A stretch of 64,000 nt of DNA from Leptospira terpstrae serovar Hualin str. LT 11-33 = ATCC 700639. Its GTDB lineage: Bacteria; Spirochaetota; Leptospiria; Leptospirales; Leptospiraceae. Positions 53,863 through 64,000 of the stretch are shown piece after piece (within the stretch, counting starts at the first letter, position 1; every line of letters begins with the position of its first letter). The stretch lies in contig NZ_AOGW02000023.1 of NCBI RefSeq assembly GCF_000332495.1, positions 124,001-188,000 of the forward strand, given 5' to 3'. The notes under the pieces were generated by a model that was not told where the DNA came from, did no database searches, and saw only the letters and a list, made by a program, of their open reading frames with translations. Position numbers and translations under genes: made by a program.

Positions 53863-54824
53863 TATTCATATCCTAATTGAGTACGGTGTTCGATACCTCG
53901 ATCTCCTGCAATTGCAGTAGGGTGGTATCCCACACGCTCCACTGAAGAATGCATAAAGAATTTTTCTTTCCGTGTATCATCCACACTAAGTCCAGAACCT
54001 GTTGGGTGAAAGTAGTAAGCATCAAAGATATTCCAGAAATACACAAGAAGAGTTGCCACACCGATGTATTGCATTTCTTGGTAATGGCGTTCCACAGACT
54101 CTCTTTGTCCTTTGAAAGGACCAAGTTGGCTTGCCACCACTGCTTCTGCAGGAGACACAGTCGCTGTACCTTGTGGGGTAAAAGCGGCACGGATCAAACC
54201 GTTTGTTGTATAAGGATTTTCTAAATTGTTGTAATCGCGTTTCGCATTCAAATACATTCGATGTTTATCGTATGTGAAAAATAAACCGACAGCAATGATC
54301 GATGGATAAACAAAGGCTTGTACCTTTCTACCTTGTTTCCACTGGCCCCAACCTGGGAGGACTGCAGATCGCCAAGCGGCACCTGTTTTTGTTAGGTTTT
54401 TGCGGTCGGCTTCTGCGAGTTTGGCGTCTTCTTCTTGTTTGCGTTTGGCTTCGGCCTCAGCAGTTGCATTTTTTGCAGCTAATTCTTTTTCTAATTTAGC
54501 TGCATCTTCTTGCTCTTTTTTGAGTCGTGCTGCGTCTTCTTTTTCTTTTTTAAGCCTTTCTTTTTCTTCTTCTGCTTTTCTGAGTTTGTCTTCCTCTGCT
54601 GCAGTTAGGTGGTCTTTGTATACCACTTTAAGGATGTCGGTTTTGTTGAGAACAACAGTAGTCCCGTCTTCTTTTCGAATTTTTAGCTTATATTGGTCTT
54701 GTTCGATTACCTTACCTTGGAGAGTTCCCCCTTTTTTGAGAAGGATGTTCTCAGCGGATAGGTTACTTGCGAGCACTACCAAAAGTGTTGCGAATTTAAT
54801 GAATTGTGTAATAGTCAGTTTCAA
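53853..54824 (-). CDS. coiled-coil membrane protein, DUF5683-like
   Basis: The frame runs from a TTG at 54857, but the TTG at 54824 has a GAG motif upstream and gives a signal-peptide-like start, 323 residues. The N-terminal 60 residues include a domain with LKKGGTLQGKVIEQDQYKLKI (an SH3/Sm-like beta strand set). A highly charged coiled coil of about 80 residues (Lys/Glu/Ala) follows, then a C-terminal part with membrane segments (TGAAWRSAVLPGWGQW and later helices) like DUF5683. Function is unknown. Confidence 0.75.
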   Translation of the reverse strand: MKLTITQFIKFATLLVVLASNLSAENILLKKGGTLQGKVIEQDQYKLKIRKEDGTTVVLNKTDILKVVYKDHLTAAEEDKLRKAEEEKERLKKEKEDAARLKKEQEDAAKLEKELAAKNATAEAEAKRKQEEDAKLAEADRKNLTKTGAAWRSAVLPGWGQWKQGRKVQAFVYPSIIAVGLFFTYDKHRMYLNAKRDYNNLENPYTTNGLIRAAFTPQGTATVSPAEAVVASQLGPFKGQRESVERHYQEMQYIGVATLLVYFWNIFDAYYFHPTGSGLSVDDTRKEKFFMHSSVERVGYHPTAIAGDRGIEHRTQLGYEYTF

Positions 54825-54835
54825 GGGTATCTCAA

Positions 54836-55021
54836 GTGTTGGAATATTATATAACAATCTCTATAGTGCTACTAGCTACGTTTCAATTGATCTCTCCAAT
54901 GATTTTTGCAATTTGGAAGTTAGGCAAGAATTTTTTTGCAAAAGAAGGTTTGAAAGTAAGCCCACATTTGGAAAGAAATTATCCCTGTTACGACAAGGTC
55001 TGTTCCAAATGTGGTTCGTAA
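54836..55021 (+). CDS. possible small one-helix protein with C-terminal cysteines
   Basis: A frame from GTG 54836 (with AAGGG 8 nt upstream) to 55021 encodes 61 residues: a membrane helix (about 4-30), a basic stretch and a tail with C-x4-C-x2-C (CYDKVCSKCG). It fills the space between the divergent coiled-coil gene and the gltD stop. Its 5' end overlaps the upstream part of the opposite gene. No family is recognised, and it may be spurious, but the composition is protein-like. Confidence 0.45.
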   Translation: MLEYYITISIVLLATFQLISPMIFAIWKLGKNFFAKEGLKVSPHLERNYPCYDKVCSKCGS

Positions 55022-55032
55022 GATAAGAGGTT

Positions 55033-56475
55033 TTATCCCTCTACTTCTTGCGTTAGGAAGTGGTGTACTTGGTCAGCACACTTCCTTCCTTCGGAAATGG
55101 CCCATACAATGAGGGATTGCCCCCGTCTTACGTCGCCGCAAGCGTACACTTTCGGTACAGAAGTTGCAAAAGATCCCGGTTTTGTTCCGAAATCTGCCTT
55201 TACATTCCCCCTACCATCAAGTTCTAGTCCTTCTTTTTGCAAATCTGCGAGTAAACCCTCTTTGACGGGATTCACAAATCCCATCGCTAAGAATACTAAA
55301 TCCGCAGGCCATTCAAATTCAGTTCCAGGAACTGGATTGAATTTCCCGTTTTCTTCTTTTACTTCCGATCCGTAAATCGCAGTGACTTCGCCTTTTTCAT
55401 TGGATTTAAAACCCATTGTAGAAACGGCCCATTTTCGACTGACACCTTCTTCATGTGAGGTGGAAGTTCGAAGCATTTTAGGGTAGAGTGGCCAAGGAGT
55501 GGAGGAATCTCTCTCTTTTGGCGGTTCTGGAAAAAGTTCAATTTGAGTAACTGATTTTGCACCATGCCTGTTGGATGTTCCCACACAATCAGAACCTGTA
55601 TCTCCACCACCAATTACAATGACATGTTTGTCTTTTGCATCGATAATCTCGATTGCATCACCTGCTACATGTTTGTTGTTTTTGGACAAAAACTCCATAG
55701 CATAGTAAACACCCTTGCTCTTTCTACCTTCGACAGGTAGGTCTCTTGGAACTTCCGATCCACAAGCGAGAACCACGGAATCAAAATCAGCTAATAATTG
55801 CTTGGCGGTAATGTCTACGCCAACGTTTACATTGGTTTTGAAAGTAACACCTTCTGCTTCCATTTGTTTCATTCGTCGGTCAATGTGACGTTTTTCCATT
55901 TTGAAGTCTGGAATTCCATAGCGGAGTAGGCCACCTATACGATCATTTTTTTCAAAGATAGTTACGGTATGTCCTGCACGAGCTAACTGTTGTCCTGCAG
56001 CAAGACCTGCTGGTCCAGAACCAACTACAGCAACTTTTTTACCCGACTTGGAAACAGAAGGTTGCGGGATGACCCATCCTTCTTCCCAAGCACGATCAAT
56101 GATGGTTCTTTCAATCGACTTAATGGAAACAGGTGGTTCAATGATACCTAAAGTACAAGCGGACTCACAGGGAGCAGGGCAAAGCCTTCCTGTAAATTCA
56201 GGGAAGTTGTTAGTTTTGGAAAGATTTTCCCAAGCCTCTTTCCAGCGACCTCGATAAACAAAATCATTGAATTCGGGGATGAGGTTATCTACAGGGCAAC
56301 CTGTATCACCATGACAAAAAGGAATCCCACAATCCATACAACGAGCGCCTTGGTCTTTGGCAACAGTCTCAGCGAAAGGTTTTTCGAACTCTTTATAGTT
56401 CTTAACTCTTTCCTTCGGTTCAATTTTCTGAAGGTATTCTTTTTTAAATTCTAAAAATCCTGTTGGTTTACCCAC
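55033..56475 (-). CDS. gltD: glutamate synthase small subunit GltD
   Basis: This 480-residue protein has the N-terminal 4Fe-4S region ([19 protein letters not shown]), an FAD/NADPH motif [19 protein letters not shown], a second nucleotide motif [15 protein letters not shown] and a late [12 protein letters not shown]. It supplies electrons from NADPH to GltB. It overlaps gltB by 8 bp. Confidence 0.96.
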   Translation of the reverse strand: MGKPTGFLEFKKEYLQKIEPKERVKNYKEFEKPFAETVAKDQGARCMDCGIPFCHGDTGCPVDNLIPEFNDFVYRGRWKEAWENLSKTNNFPEFTGRLCPAPCESACTLGIIEPPVSIKSIERTIIDRAWEEGWVIPQPSVSKSGKKVAVVGSGPAGLAAGQQLARAGHTVTIFEKNDRIGGLLRYGIPDFKMEKRHIDRRMKQMEAEGVTFKTNVNVGVDITAKQLLADFDSVVLACGSEVPRDLPVEGRKSKGVYYAMEFLSKNNKHVAGDAIEIIDAKDKHVIVIGGGDTGSDCVGTSNRHGAKSVTQIELFPEPPKERDSSTPWPLYPKMLRTSTSHEEGVSRKWAVSTMGFKSNEKGEVTAIYGSEVKEENGKFNPVPGTEFEWPADLVFLAMGFVNPVKEGLLADLQKEGLELDGRGNVKADFGTKPGSFATSVPKVYACGDVRRGQSLIVWAISEGRKCADQVHHFLTQEVEG

Positions 56476-59400
56476 GAGCTGTTACCCCCTCTTTGTTTTG
56501 TTTTCCCGATGCATTTTCTTCGGCCATTTTTTCTAGAGCTTTTTTATAATCTCTCGGAATCACTTTGATCATTTCTTTGACAACGATGTCCCATTTCGCG
56601 AGAACTTCTTCTGCTCGTTTGGAACCTGTGTATGTTTTATGATCTTCTACCATCTTTTTCACTTCGGCAATTTCGGATGCATCAGTTAACGGATCTAAGT
56701 CGACCATTTCTTTGTTGATGAGAGCTTCTTTGTTTGTCTTTGGATCCCAAAGGTAAGCAATCCCACCAGACATACCCGCAGCAAAGTTTCGTCCAATGTC
56801 TCCGAGGATGACGACTCGCCCACCGGTCATATATTCACAACCATGGTCACCCGTTCCTTCGACAATGACATGGGCCCCTGAGTTACGAACACAGAATCTT
56901 TCCCCAGCAATTCCATTGACATAAGCATTTCCGCTGGTCGCTCCAATAAAACAAGTGTTACCGATCACGATATTTTCTTCTGCTTTATAAGGAGCTGTTT
57001 TTGGAGTTTGGAAGATGAGTTTTCCGCCACAAAGACCTTTCCCAACATAGTCGTTTCCTTCCCCAACCAAACGAAGTGTCATCCCTTTGGTAACAAATGC
57101 ACCAAACGATTGTCCTGCGGTTCCTGTGAATTCGATATCGATCGTATCTTCAGAAAGACCATCCACTCCATATTTTTTTGTTACTTCGTGGCTGAGCATT
57201 GTTCCTACGGAACGATTTAGGTTCACAATGGATGTTTTGATTTTGACCGGTTGTTTGTGGTCAATCGCTGGAAGTGATTTACGAATCAGTTCGTTGTCGA
57301 TTTGTTCATCCAAATGGTGGTTCTGCTCTTTCGTACGGAAGAGTCCCGTAGGGAAGACAGGAGTTGGCCTATGGAGGACTTTTGTAAAATCTAGTCCGCG
57401 TGCCTTCCAATGGTGGTGAGGTCGTTTGAACTTAATTTTTTCCACTTGGCCAATCATCTCTTCGAAAGTTCTAAATCCAAGTTTCGCCATGATCTCGCGC
57501 ACTTCTTCTGCAACGAAAGTCATAAAGTTTACAACATACTCTGGTTTGCCGGTAAATTTACTTCTTAAGAATTCATCTTGAGTCGCAACCCCCACAGGGC
57601 ATGTATTCAAGTGGCATTTACGCATCATGATACAACCTACGGATACTAGAGCAGAAGTAGAGAATCCAAATTCTTCAGCTCCAAGTAGGGCACCCACTAC
57701 CACATCTTTTCCGGTAAGGAGTTTTCCATCGACAGCGAGATAGACCCGGTCACGAAGTCCATTGGCGACAAGAGTTTGGTGAGTTTCTGAAAGTCCGAGT
57801 TCCCAAGGAGTTCCTGCATGATGGATGGAAGAGATAGGACTTGCTCCTGTTCCCCCTTCATGTCCAGCAATCAGGATATGATCCGCATGAGCTTTCGCAA
57901 CACCTGCTGCAACAGTTCCTACACCCGATTCAGAAACTAATTTTACTGAAACTCTTGCTCTAGGATTTGAGTTTTTTAAATCGAAGATGAGCTGTTTTAA
58001 ATCCTCAATCGAATAAATATCATGGTGAGGAGGAGGGGAGATCAGTGTCACACCAGGGGTAGAGTATCGGAGCCATCCAATGTATTTGTCTACTTTGTGC
58101 CCTGGAAGTTGTCCACCTTCTCCTGGTTTTGCGCCCTGTGCCATTTTGATTTGAATATCATCGGCATTGGTTAGGTATTCCATTGTCACACCAAATCTAG
58201 CTGATGCCACTTGTTTGATCGCCGAACGCATGCTATCCCCATTCGGAAGAGTTTTGAACCTGACAGGATCTTCTCCACCTTCTCCCGTATTGGATTTTGC
58301 ACCAATTCGGTTCATTGCGATTGCAAGAGTAGTATGTGCTTCCCAAGAAATAGATCCATGGCTCATCGCTCCCGTTTGGAAACGTTTGAGAATGGACTTC
58401 ACTGATTCCACTTCTTCAATCGGGATTGCTTTGGATCCTTCAAAGTCGAGATGGAATAAACTTCTAAGAGTGATTGCCTTTTCGTTCTGGTTATCAATGA
58501 GGCTAGAAAACTCTTTAAAAGTTTTGTAGTCGTTATCTTGTGTTGCTTTCTGGAGTTTATGTACAGTAATCGGAGTATAAAGATGGCTATCGCCATTTTT
58601 ACGGTAATAATGAACACCACCTGGCTCCAAGTTATTTGGGAAGAAGGTTGGATCATAAGCAGCTTTGTGGCGACGAACGGTTTCTTCTTCCAACATCTCC
58701 AGAGAAAGACCTTCAATTCTTGATTGGGTTCCCGCAAAGTAAGTGTTGACTAACTCAGAATCAAGACCAACCGCCTCAAAAATTTGGGCACCACAATACG
58801 ATTGTAATGTGGAAATCCCCATTTTGGAGAACACTTTGAAAAGTCCTTTTCCAATGGATTTTATGTATTTCTTTTTGGCATCTTTGTAATTAGGAACTTC
58901 TGGAAGTAATCCTTGTTGCGATAAATCGGCAATGGTTTCAAAAGCAAGGTATGGATTGATGGCGTTGGCACCATAACCGCATAACAAAGCAAAGTGCGCG
59001 ACTTCTCTCGGTTCCCCAGATTCTAATACGATCCCAGCTTTTGTTCTGAGTCCCTCTCGGATCAAATAGTGATGAAGTCCTGCTACTGCAAGTAGGGAAG
59101 GAATTGCTGCCTTTTTTTCACCCACACCATGGTCAGTTAAGATGATGAGGTTCACCCCTTGTTCCCGAACTGCTTTTGCCGCATCGGCACAAACACGATC
59201 CAGTGAGTTTCTCATATCATGTTTTTTGGATGGATCAAAAAGGATTTCAAAAGTTTTGGCCTTAAAATGCCCTTCACTGATTTGTTTGATCTTTTCAAAA
59301 TCTTCGTTGGTGAGAATAGGATGTTCCAACTCCAAACGGTGGGCATGTTCCGGTTCTTCGGAGAGTAGGTTCCCTTCTGGCCCAATGTATGTGGTAAGTT

Positions 59401-61045
59401 CCATCACCAATTCTTCACGGATTGGATCGATAGGTGGGTTTGTAACTTGGGCAAAGTTTTGTTTGAAGTAACGGAATAGAGGTTGTGGTTTTTCACTGAG
59501 TACAGCTAAAGAGGAGTCCACACCCATAGAGCCAATTGGTTCTTCTCCAGAAACTCCCATCGGTTTGATGATGGTAAACACATCTTCATGAGTGTAACCA
59601 AATGCTCTTTGACGTTCTAAAATGGTTTCGTGTTGCGGCTGTTTTACGTTCTCAGGATCAGGCAATGATCCCAAACGAATCATATTGTCTTCTACCCATT
59701 TACGATATGGTTTTTGAGTAGCGATTTGTTTTTTGATTTCTTCATCGTCAAGGATTTGTCCTTTTTCCATATCGATGAGAAGCATTCTGCCTGGACGAAG
59801 ACGGTCTTGGACTAAAATTTCTTCTGGTGGTAAGTTGAGAACTCCTGCTTCCGAAGACATGATCACTTCATCATCTTTAGTGACTACGAATCTTGCGGGA
59901 CGGAGTCCATTTCTATCGAGAGTGGCACCGATGATTCGACCATCAGTAAAAGCAATGGCAGCAGGTCCATCCCAAGGTTCCATAAAAGTGGCATGGTATT
60001 CGTAGAACGCGCGTCTGTCGGCATCCATAGCTTTGTTTTTGGACCAAGCTTCCGGAATCATCATCATCACAGAGTGAGGTAAAGACCTACCTCCCATGAC
60101 TAATAATTCTAGAACTGTATCAAAAGTAGCAGTATCAGACTGACCTTCCATAACTATCGGAAGCATTCGACGTAGTTCATCCCCATAGAGTGGTGATTGC
60201 ATTACCATTTGGCGAGCAGCCATCCAGTTCATGTTCCCACGAAGTGTATTGATTTCACCATTGTGAGCAATCTGGCGATAAGGGTGAGCCAAATCCCAAG
60301 TAGGGAAGGTGTTAGTCGAAAATCTTGTATGAGTCAAACAAAAGGCAGAAGTTAAATCAGGGGATTTTAAATCTTCGTAGAATTTTTTAACTTGGTCACC
60401 GAGTAACATCCCTTTGTATACGATAGTACGTGAGGAAAAACTAGGAACGTAGTACTGTGAACGATCCAATTTCATTTCCGAACGGATTCGTCTGTCTATC
60501 AGGCGACGGATGAGAAACAGTTTTCTTTCGAAATCGTCCGAAGTTTTGATTTTTTTGGATTTTTTACCAATGAATACTTGTTTGAATACAGGAATTGTTT
60601 TGGAAGCAACTACTCCCGCATATTCCTTGTTTACTGGAACATCTCGGAATCCAAGAAATTCTTCCCCTTCGTCAACGATGATTTTTTCAATCACGTTTTC
60701 AACAGCGGTTCTCACTTCTGTGTTTTGCGGTAGGAAAAGAAATCCAACAGCATAATCACCTTCTTTGGGGAGGGTGAAGGGAAGATTCTTTCTAAAAAAT
60801 GCATCGGGAATGTTGATCATGATCCCGGCACCGTCTCCGGTTTTTGGATCAGCTCCCTCTGCCCCTCGGTGTTCGAGGTTACACATCAGGCGGATCCCTT
60901 TGTCAACGATGTCGCGGGAACGTTTGCCTTTATAATTTGCGATAAAACCAACACCACAGGAATCTTTGTCCATGGCAGGATCATACATACCTTGGGCCTG
61001 TGGGCCGAGCGGCGGAAGGATGGGTGGTTGGTTAGATTTTGACAT
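56468..61045 (-). CDS. gltB: glutamate synthase large subunit GltB
   Basis: This 1525-residue protein is a full-length GltB: glutaminase domain with the nucleophile Cys30 ([15 protein letters not shown], probably exposed by propeptide removal), the FMN-binding synthase domain ([35 protein letters not shown], and a [13 protein letters not shown] cluster region for the 3Fe-4S centre), and the C-terminal GXGXG beta-helix. It makes two glutamates from glutamine and 2-oxoglutarate. An AGGG ribosome-binding site precedes the ATG at 61045. Confidence 0.97.
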   Translation of the reverse strand: MSKSNQPPILPPLGPQAQGMYDPAMDKDSCGVGFIANYKGKRSRDIVDKGIRLMCNLEHRGAEGADPKTGDGAGIMINIPDAFFRKNLPFTLPKEGDYAVGFLFLPQNTEVRTAVENVIEKIIVDEGEEFLGFRDVPVNKEYAGVVASKTIPVFKQVFIGKKSKKIKTSDDFERKLFLIRRLIDRRIRSEMKLDRSQYYVPSFSSRTIVYKGMLLGDQVKKFYEDLKSPDLTSAFCLTHTRFSTNTFPTWDLAHPYRQIAHNGEINTLRGNMNWMAARQMVMQSPLYGDELRRMLPIVMEGQSDTATFDTVLELLVMGGRSLPHSVMMMIPEAWSKNKAMDADRRAFYEYHATFMEPWDGPAAIAFTDGRIIGATLDRNGLRPARFVVTKDDEVIMSSEAGVLNLPPEEILVQDRLRPGRMLLIDMEKGQILDDEEIKKQIATQKPYRKWVEDNMIRLGSLPDPENVKQPQHETILERQRAFGYTHEDVFTIIKPMGVSGEEPIGSMGVDSSLAVLSEKPQPLFRYFKQNFAQVTNPPIDPIREELVMELTTYIGPEGNLLSEEPEHAHRLELEHPILTNEDFEKIKQISEGHFKAKTFEILFDPSKKHDMRNSLDRVCADAAKAVREQGVNLIILTDHGVGEKKAAIPSLLAVAGLHHYLIREGLRTKAGIVLESGEPREVAHFALLCGYGANAINPYLAFETIADLSQQGLLPEVPNYKDAKKKYIKSIGKGLFKVFSKMGISTLQSYCGAQIFEAVGLDSELVNTYFAGTQSRIEGLSLEMLEEETVRRHKAAYDPTFFPNNLEPGGVHYYRKNGDSHLYTPITVHKLQKATQDNDYKTFKEFSSLIDNQNEKAITLRSLFHLDFEGSKAIPIEEVESVKSILKRFQTGAMSHGSISWEAHTTLAIAMNRIGAKSNTGEGGEDPVRFKTLPNGDSMRSAIKQVASARFGVTMEYLTNADDIQIKMAQGAKPGEGGQLPGHKVDKYIGWLRYSTPGVTLISPPPHHDIYSIEDLKQLIFDLKNSNPRARVSVKLVSESGVGTVAAGVAKAHADHILIAGHEGGTGASPISSIHHAGTPWELGLSETHQTLVANGLRDRVYLAVDGKLLTGKDVVVGALLGAEEFGFSTSALVSVGCIMMRKCHLNTCPVGVATQDEFLRSKFTGKPEYVVNFMTFVAEEVREIMAKLGFRTFEEMIGQVEKIKFKRPHHHWKARGLDFTKVLHRPTPVFPTGLFRTKEQNHHLDEQIDNELIRKSLPAIDHKQPVKIKTSIVNLNRSVGTMLSHEVTKKYGVDGLSEDTIDIEFTGTAGQSFGAFVTKGMTLRLVGEGNDYVGKGLCGGKLIFQTPKTAPYKAEENIVIGNTCFIGATSGNAYVNGIAGERFCVRNSGAHVIVEGTGDHGCEYMTGGRVVILGDIGRNFAAGMSGGIAYLWDPKTNKEALINKEMVDLDPLTDASEIAEVKKMVEDHKTYTGSKRAEEVLAKWDIVVKEMIKVIPRDYKKALEKMAEENASGKQNKEGVTARG

Positions 61046-61241
61046 ACGTACCCTACTCTAAAGCAATTACTGTACCTTGTTTTTGAATTTGGATGTACTG
61101 TCCAATTATTTTGTTTTCAGCAAAATGATTTATTTTTAGGCAAAATCAAACGTCCGGAAATGTATATTTTTGGTACAAGTCGATTACATTGTGTACATTT
61201 TGCTTATTTTGAAAACTTGATTGAATTCTGTCTAAAAAAAC
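61046..61241. other. gltB upstream region, no further gene seen
   Basis: This is A/T-rich. On the gltB strand a ribosome-binding site (AGTAGGG) lies before the start, but I found no clear sigma-70 pair. No ORF, RNA or strong hairpin was recognised. The gltB promoter probably lies here. Confidence 0.6.
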
Positions 61242-61466
61242 TTAGAGTACAGGAAACAAGCGAACTGCAACTTCCATAGGAAGATCGCTTAAATCGCAGC
61301 ACCCTTTTTCGGCAAATCCGGGAAGTGGGTTTGTTAGTTTTGAGGCAGTTTGCAATGAGGATACTGAATTTTTTACAGTAGGATTCCCTTCCCTTTCAAA
61401 ACTGTTTTGGTAGGAAGGAAAATGGACTATATAGATAAAATTACGAACTTTGTTTGGTTCAATTAT
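61242..61466 (-). pseudogene. open frame without ATG start, possible gene relic between aroK and gltB
   Basis: A stop-free frame of 74 codons covers most of the 417-bp gap. Its C-terminal half (PLPGFAEKGCCDLSDL, then MEVAVRLFPVL) looks like real protein. There is only one ATG, 11 codons before the end, and no ribosome-binding site for the TTG codons. A decayed coding fragment or a chance frame are both possible. Confidence 0.3.
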
Positions 61467-61999
61467 TTAGATTTAATTCCTAGCCAATCTAAGATGTGTT
61501 CGGTGGCTTCCTCTTTGGAGAGTTTCGAAAGATTCAGTTTAAAATGAGCTGCTTCTTGGTAGACAGGTAGTCTTTTTTCTAGAATGGAACGGTAGGAAGT
61601 TTCTTTGGAAAGGTCGGGTCTTGTTGAATCTCCTTTTACTTTTTCCACGAGTTCTTCCAACCCTCGTTCCAAATACACGATCCTTCCTATACTACGGAGT
61701 AAGTCCAATTTTCTTTGGCTAGGGACTTCGTTTCCGGCCGCGTCCAAATCAAATAGAATCCCACCACCGCAATCAAGAATGATCCCATCGGCACCTTGTA
61801 GTTTTTGCAAAATGGAATATTCTAATTCTCTGAATAACTTCCAGCCTGATTTCTCCACAAATTGGGGAATCGGAACACCGCCTGCTTCATACACTGCAAT
61901 AGAGTCTGTGGAAACAACGGGGAATTCGGTTTTTTTGGACAATGTGCGAGAGACTTTGGATTTTCCAGCGCCTCTTGCGCCAATAAAGATAATGTTCAT
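61463..61999 (-). CDS. aroK: shikimate kinase-like protein
   Basis: This 178-residue P-loop kinase has FIGARGAGKSKVSRTL at the N-terminus, STDS in the shikimate region, GGVPIPQFVEKSGWKLFRELE, LDCGGGILF and a late STRPDL. These fit shikimate kinase (ATP plus shikimate to shikimate-3-phosphate). Some positions differ from the canonical DTD and FR motifs, so a related nucleotide kinase is possible. It is followed by the possible relic. Confidence 0.85.
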   Translation of the reverse strand: MNIIFIGARGAGKSKVSRTLSKKTEFPVVSTDSIAVYEAGGVPIPQFVEKSGWKLFRELEYSILQKLQGADGIILDCGGGILFDLDAAGNEVPSQRKLDLLRSIGRIVYLERGLEELVEKVKGDSTRPDLSKETSYRSILEKRLPVYQEAAHFKLNLSKLSKEEATEHILDWLGIKSK

Positions 62000-62035
62000 A
62001 AAATCTGACTCTATTGTGAGATTAAAACTAAAAAA

Positions 62036-62890
62036 CTATACGTTTAACAAATCAGCAAGGCCGGCTTGTAAATCCGGAATATGGACAAAATAAGTTTCAA
62101 TATCAGCTTCCGTAACACCCGTTTGGCTGAGAGCAAAAGGAGAAATGGGAACAGACTCTCCACCAATATCAATTCCAATTCCGGAAACGACAATAAGGAT
62201 ACTCGCAATATGAACAACAGAGGTGAGAATAGGATTGTTTTTTGAATTTTCTGGTGTGAGGTAGTTTGCCACGACATCAGTCAATTCCTGCGGGAAGTTC
62301 CAACGTTTCAAAAGATTCTCAGACACTTCCATATGTGTGTATCCAAAATACTTTTTTTCTAACGTAGGGAAAGGTTCTTGGTTGTCTTTTAGGTCAGCTT
62401 TGATTTGCATCATGACTGGACTAAAGAACTGCGCGAGAACAATTTTACCCACACTACAAAGTAGGCCAGAGGTGAAGGCTAGGTCTTTGTCGATTTTGAG
62501 TTTTTTGTGTTGTACGATTTTACTTGAGAGCTCTGCCACAAGCAAAGAAGAAGTCCAGAGCTGAGCTGCTTCCAATTGGTAGCTATTTAAGTCTTGAGAA
62601 AGGATTCCTTTGGCAGCAGTGAGAAGCACAATTTCTTTAACCGTTTTGATTCCAAGTGTCATAAGGGCTTCTTGGACTGTGCGGATGGGTTTGGAAGCCC
62701 TGTAGTATGCAGAATTAGAAAGTTTAATTACATTTGCAGTGATTGCTGGGTCTTTCGAAATTTCCTGTGCAAGGTCTGCAATATTTACGTCGGGTTTTTG
62801 GAGTTTTTCCAAAACCTTTGACACAACCGACGAAATGGCAGGTAGTTTATTTACGTCTTGTAATACTTCATCAACCTTTGATTTTAGCAT
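62036..62890 (-). CDS. HDOD domain protein
   Basis: This 284-residue protein is mainly an HDOD domain: LPAISSVVSKVLEKLQKP, DPAITANVIKLSNSAYYRAS and IRTVQEALMTLGIKTVKEIV are the standard segments. HDOD proteins are regulators without the catalytic HD residues. Its gene lies 6 nt after cheD and 36 nt before the shikimate kinase gene, so cheD and HDOD are likely co-transcribed. A role in chemotaxis signalling is inferred from that. Confidence 0.88.
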   Translation of the reverse strand: MLKSKVDEVLQDVNKLPAISSVVSKVLEKLQKPDVNIADLAQEISKDPAITANVIKLSNSAYYRASKPIRTVQEALMTLGIKTVKEIVLLTAAKGILSQDLNSYQLEAAQLWTSSLLVAELSSKIVQHKKLKIDKDLAFTSGLLCSVGKIVLAQFFSPVMMQIKADLKDNQEPFPTLEKKYFGYTHMEVSENLLKRWNFPQELTDVVANYLTPENSKNNPILTSVVHIASILIVVSGIGIDIGGESVPISPFALSQTGVTEADIETYFVHIPDLQAGLADLLNV

Positions 62891-62896
62891 ATTCGC

Positions 62897-63400
62897 CTAA
62901 CGCACCTTATAAAGGTATTTTTCCATACCAGCTTTTTTTAACAAAACACGTCCGTCGTCGCAGTAAAGACTGATAGTTCTTCCTTCATTCCCGGCCACAT
63001 CTTCCACAATGACAGGGATTTTATTCTCTTCCATAAATTTTTTGACAATAGCGATATTCTGTTCCCCAATGTTTTGCAAAAATTGGGAATTAATTCCCTT
63101 AAACATGGAGGCACCACCAAACATACGACAAGAGTATTGTCCAATGTTGGATCCTTGTTGTTTCATCATTGCGATGAGGATGGGTAGGGCAGTTTCTCCG
63201 TATTTATGCGGAAACTTGGTGGCATCCTTTCCTGTAGGATCTTTGGCAAGCATGATGTGGGAAATAGCCCCCACCTTTTGTTCAGGATCATACAGAACGA
63301 TTCCTATGCACGAACCCAATGTAGTTCGGAGCACATCCGTATCTTTTCCGACCTTGATGTCGGCAATACCCACATTGATGATTTTGGATTTAATAGACAT
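62897..63400 (-). CDS. cheD: chemoreceptor glutamine deamidase CheD
   Basis: This 167-residue protein has [21 protein letters not shown] with the catalytic Cys and the HIMLAKD histidine, and RMFGGASMF near 115, all CheD signatures. CheD deamidates glutamines of chemoreceptors and interacts with CheC in some bacteria. It is co-directional with the HDOD gene. It faces the TraB-family gene divergently. Confidence 0.95.
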   Translation of the reverse strand: MSIKSKIINVGIADIKVGKDTDVLRTTLGSCIGIVLYDPEQKVGAISHIMLAKDPTGKDATKFPHKYGETALPILIAMMKQQGSNIGQYSCRMFGGASMFKGINSQFLQNIGEQNIAIVKKFMEENKIPVIVEDVAGNEGRTISLYCDDGRVLLKKAGMEKYLYKVR

Positions 63401-63460
63401 TCTACTTGTTTCTAGAGAGTGGAACCGTTACTTAGGTATTATAGATAGTAACCTTTCCTT

Positions 63461-64000
63461 ATGCGTTCAATCAAAAAATCAACTCCCCCAAGAAAATCTG
63501 CCAAAAAAGGTTTCAAAACAACAGAACCTTATCTCTTCCAAACCATCGGAAAAACGGAAGTCCACATTTTGGGAACGGCACATGTTTCCAAACAAAGTGT
63601 AGATGAAGTCGAAAAAATGATCCGAACTTTAAAACCCGATGTCATTTGTGTCGAGTTGTGTGAGTCTCGAATGAAGTCTGTGGAAGATCCGGACTATTTA
63701 AAAAAATTAGATATATTCAAAGTTTTTAAAGAACGAAAGATGTGGTTGCTTTTATCCAGCCTCATCCTTTCCTCATTTCAGAAAAAAATCGGCAATAAAG
63801 ACATCAAACCGGGTGATGAAATGCGTAAGGCAATCACGATGGCCAGGTCTTTAAAAAAACCAGTGGTCGCTGTGGATAGAGAAATCCAAACCACATTGAA
63901 AAGGTCTTGGGGGAATGTTGGATTTTTCTCTAAAATGTATCTCTTCAGTGCTCTCCTTGCATCTCTTTTGGTAAAAGAGGATGTTTCGGATGATAAAATC
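63461..64000 (+). CDS. TraB/PrgY-family protein, N-terminal part (cut by window edge)
   Basis: From ATG 63461 the frame is open to the window end, 180 codons. After a basic start it has EVHILGTAHVSKQSVDEVEKMI with the GTAHVS motif and VICVELCESRM, with the conserved ELC, which mark TraB/PrgY (pheromone shutdown) proteins. A VAVDREIQTT segment follows. The function of bacterial members is poorly known; a metalloprotease-like activity has been suggested. The C-terminal part is outside the window. Confidence 0.85.
   Translation, partial: MRSIKKSTPPRKSAKKGFKTTEPYLFQTIGKTEVHILGTAHVSKQSVDEVEKMIRTLKPDVICVELCESRMKSVEDPDYLKKLDIFKVFKERKMWLLLSSLILSSFQKKIGNKDIKPGDEMRKAITMARSLKKPVVAVDREIQTTLKRSWGNVGFFSKMYLFSALLASLLVKEDVSDDKI

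Noticed and set aside
54400..55026. 208-codon plus-strand frame rich in serine, alanine and leucine
   Set aside because: It is the reverse complement of the Lys/Glu/Ala coiled coil on the minus strand, so its composition is an artefact of the other frame.
58167..58529. 120-codon plus-strand frame inside gltB
   Set aside because: It is antisense to the well-conserved FMN domain of GltB, with no start context or family.

Overview
The window reads as a spirochete chromosome segment, most likely Leptospira. The evidence is the low G+C content, lipoproteins with loose spirochete-type lipoboxes, a Leptospira-type lipoprotein family (TIGR04452-like), a moxR/DUF58/bat cluster, HDOD and CheD signalling genes, and a futalosine-pathway mqnD fragment at the left edge. 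Base composition (by eye near 38-40% G+C) fits the saprophytic L. biflexa/L. meyeri side better than L. interrogans; this is an inference. No rRNA, tRNA, insertion sequence, prophage or CRISPR array was seen. It is gene-dense housekeeping DNA with many start/stop overlaps.

Layout. 1-2.2 kb: mqnD (partial) coupled to a polytopic membrane protein, then a repeat protein with MgtE-N-like segments. 2.2-15.9 kb (minus strand): one long run that starts with an alpha/beta hydrolase and a thioesterase, then a MORN/YwqK-type lipoprotein, moxR, DUF58, a small membrane protein, batA, a batB-batC fusion, batD, htpG and an unusual cytosolic sensor kinase. 16-20.2 kb: two small exported proteins, then (minus) an outer-membrane-type protein, a zinc protease, a low-molecular-weight phosphatase and NDH-2. 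20.2-23.2 kb: a divergent parA-parB pair with two copies of a near-identical palindrome, an unknown basic protein and an FMN reductase. 23.1-29.8 kb: an acyltransferase, a cyclic-nucleotide-binding protein, an ATPase-HDOD fusion, a NAD-kinase-like/STAS fusion and an HU gene.

29.9-35.2 kb (plus): a tight cassette of an alkylglycerone-phosphate-synthase-like flavoprotein, TetR, a lipid kinase, glycerol-3-phosphate dehydrogenase and a hotdog thioesterase, pointing to glycerolipid metabolism. 35.2-38.3 kb (minus): a B12-dependent mutase of the ethylmalonyl-CoA mutase type with its MeaB chaperone GTPase. 38.4-45.7 kb: a membrane protein, a lytic transglycosylase, a receiver protein, aspA, small exported proteins, and a three-gene unit (Spy/CnrX-like lipoprotein, ECF sigma factor, one-helix protein) resembling the CnrYXH metal-response system and preceded by an ECF-type promoter.

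45.7-53.9 kb (minus): a complete cbb3 oxidase locus, ccoN-ccoO-ccoQ-ccoP-ccoG-ccoH-ccoI-ccoS-safE, including a 49-codon ccoQ. An FNR/FixK-type box sits in the centre of a 30-bp palindrome upstream of ccoN. 53.9-61.1 kb: a coiled-coil membrane protein, a possible small Cys-containing protein, and gltD-gltB. 61.2-64 kb: a possible gene relic, shikimate kinase, an HDOD protein, CheD and the start of a TraB-family protein.

The most interesting items are the parAB palindromes, the NAD-kinase/STAS fusion, the cytosolic binding-protein kinase, the Cnr-like unit, the lipid cassette and the FNR-type palindrome before cco.
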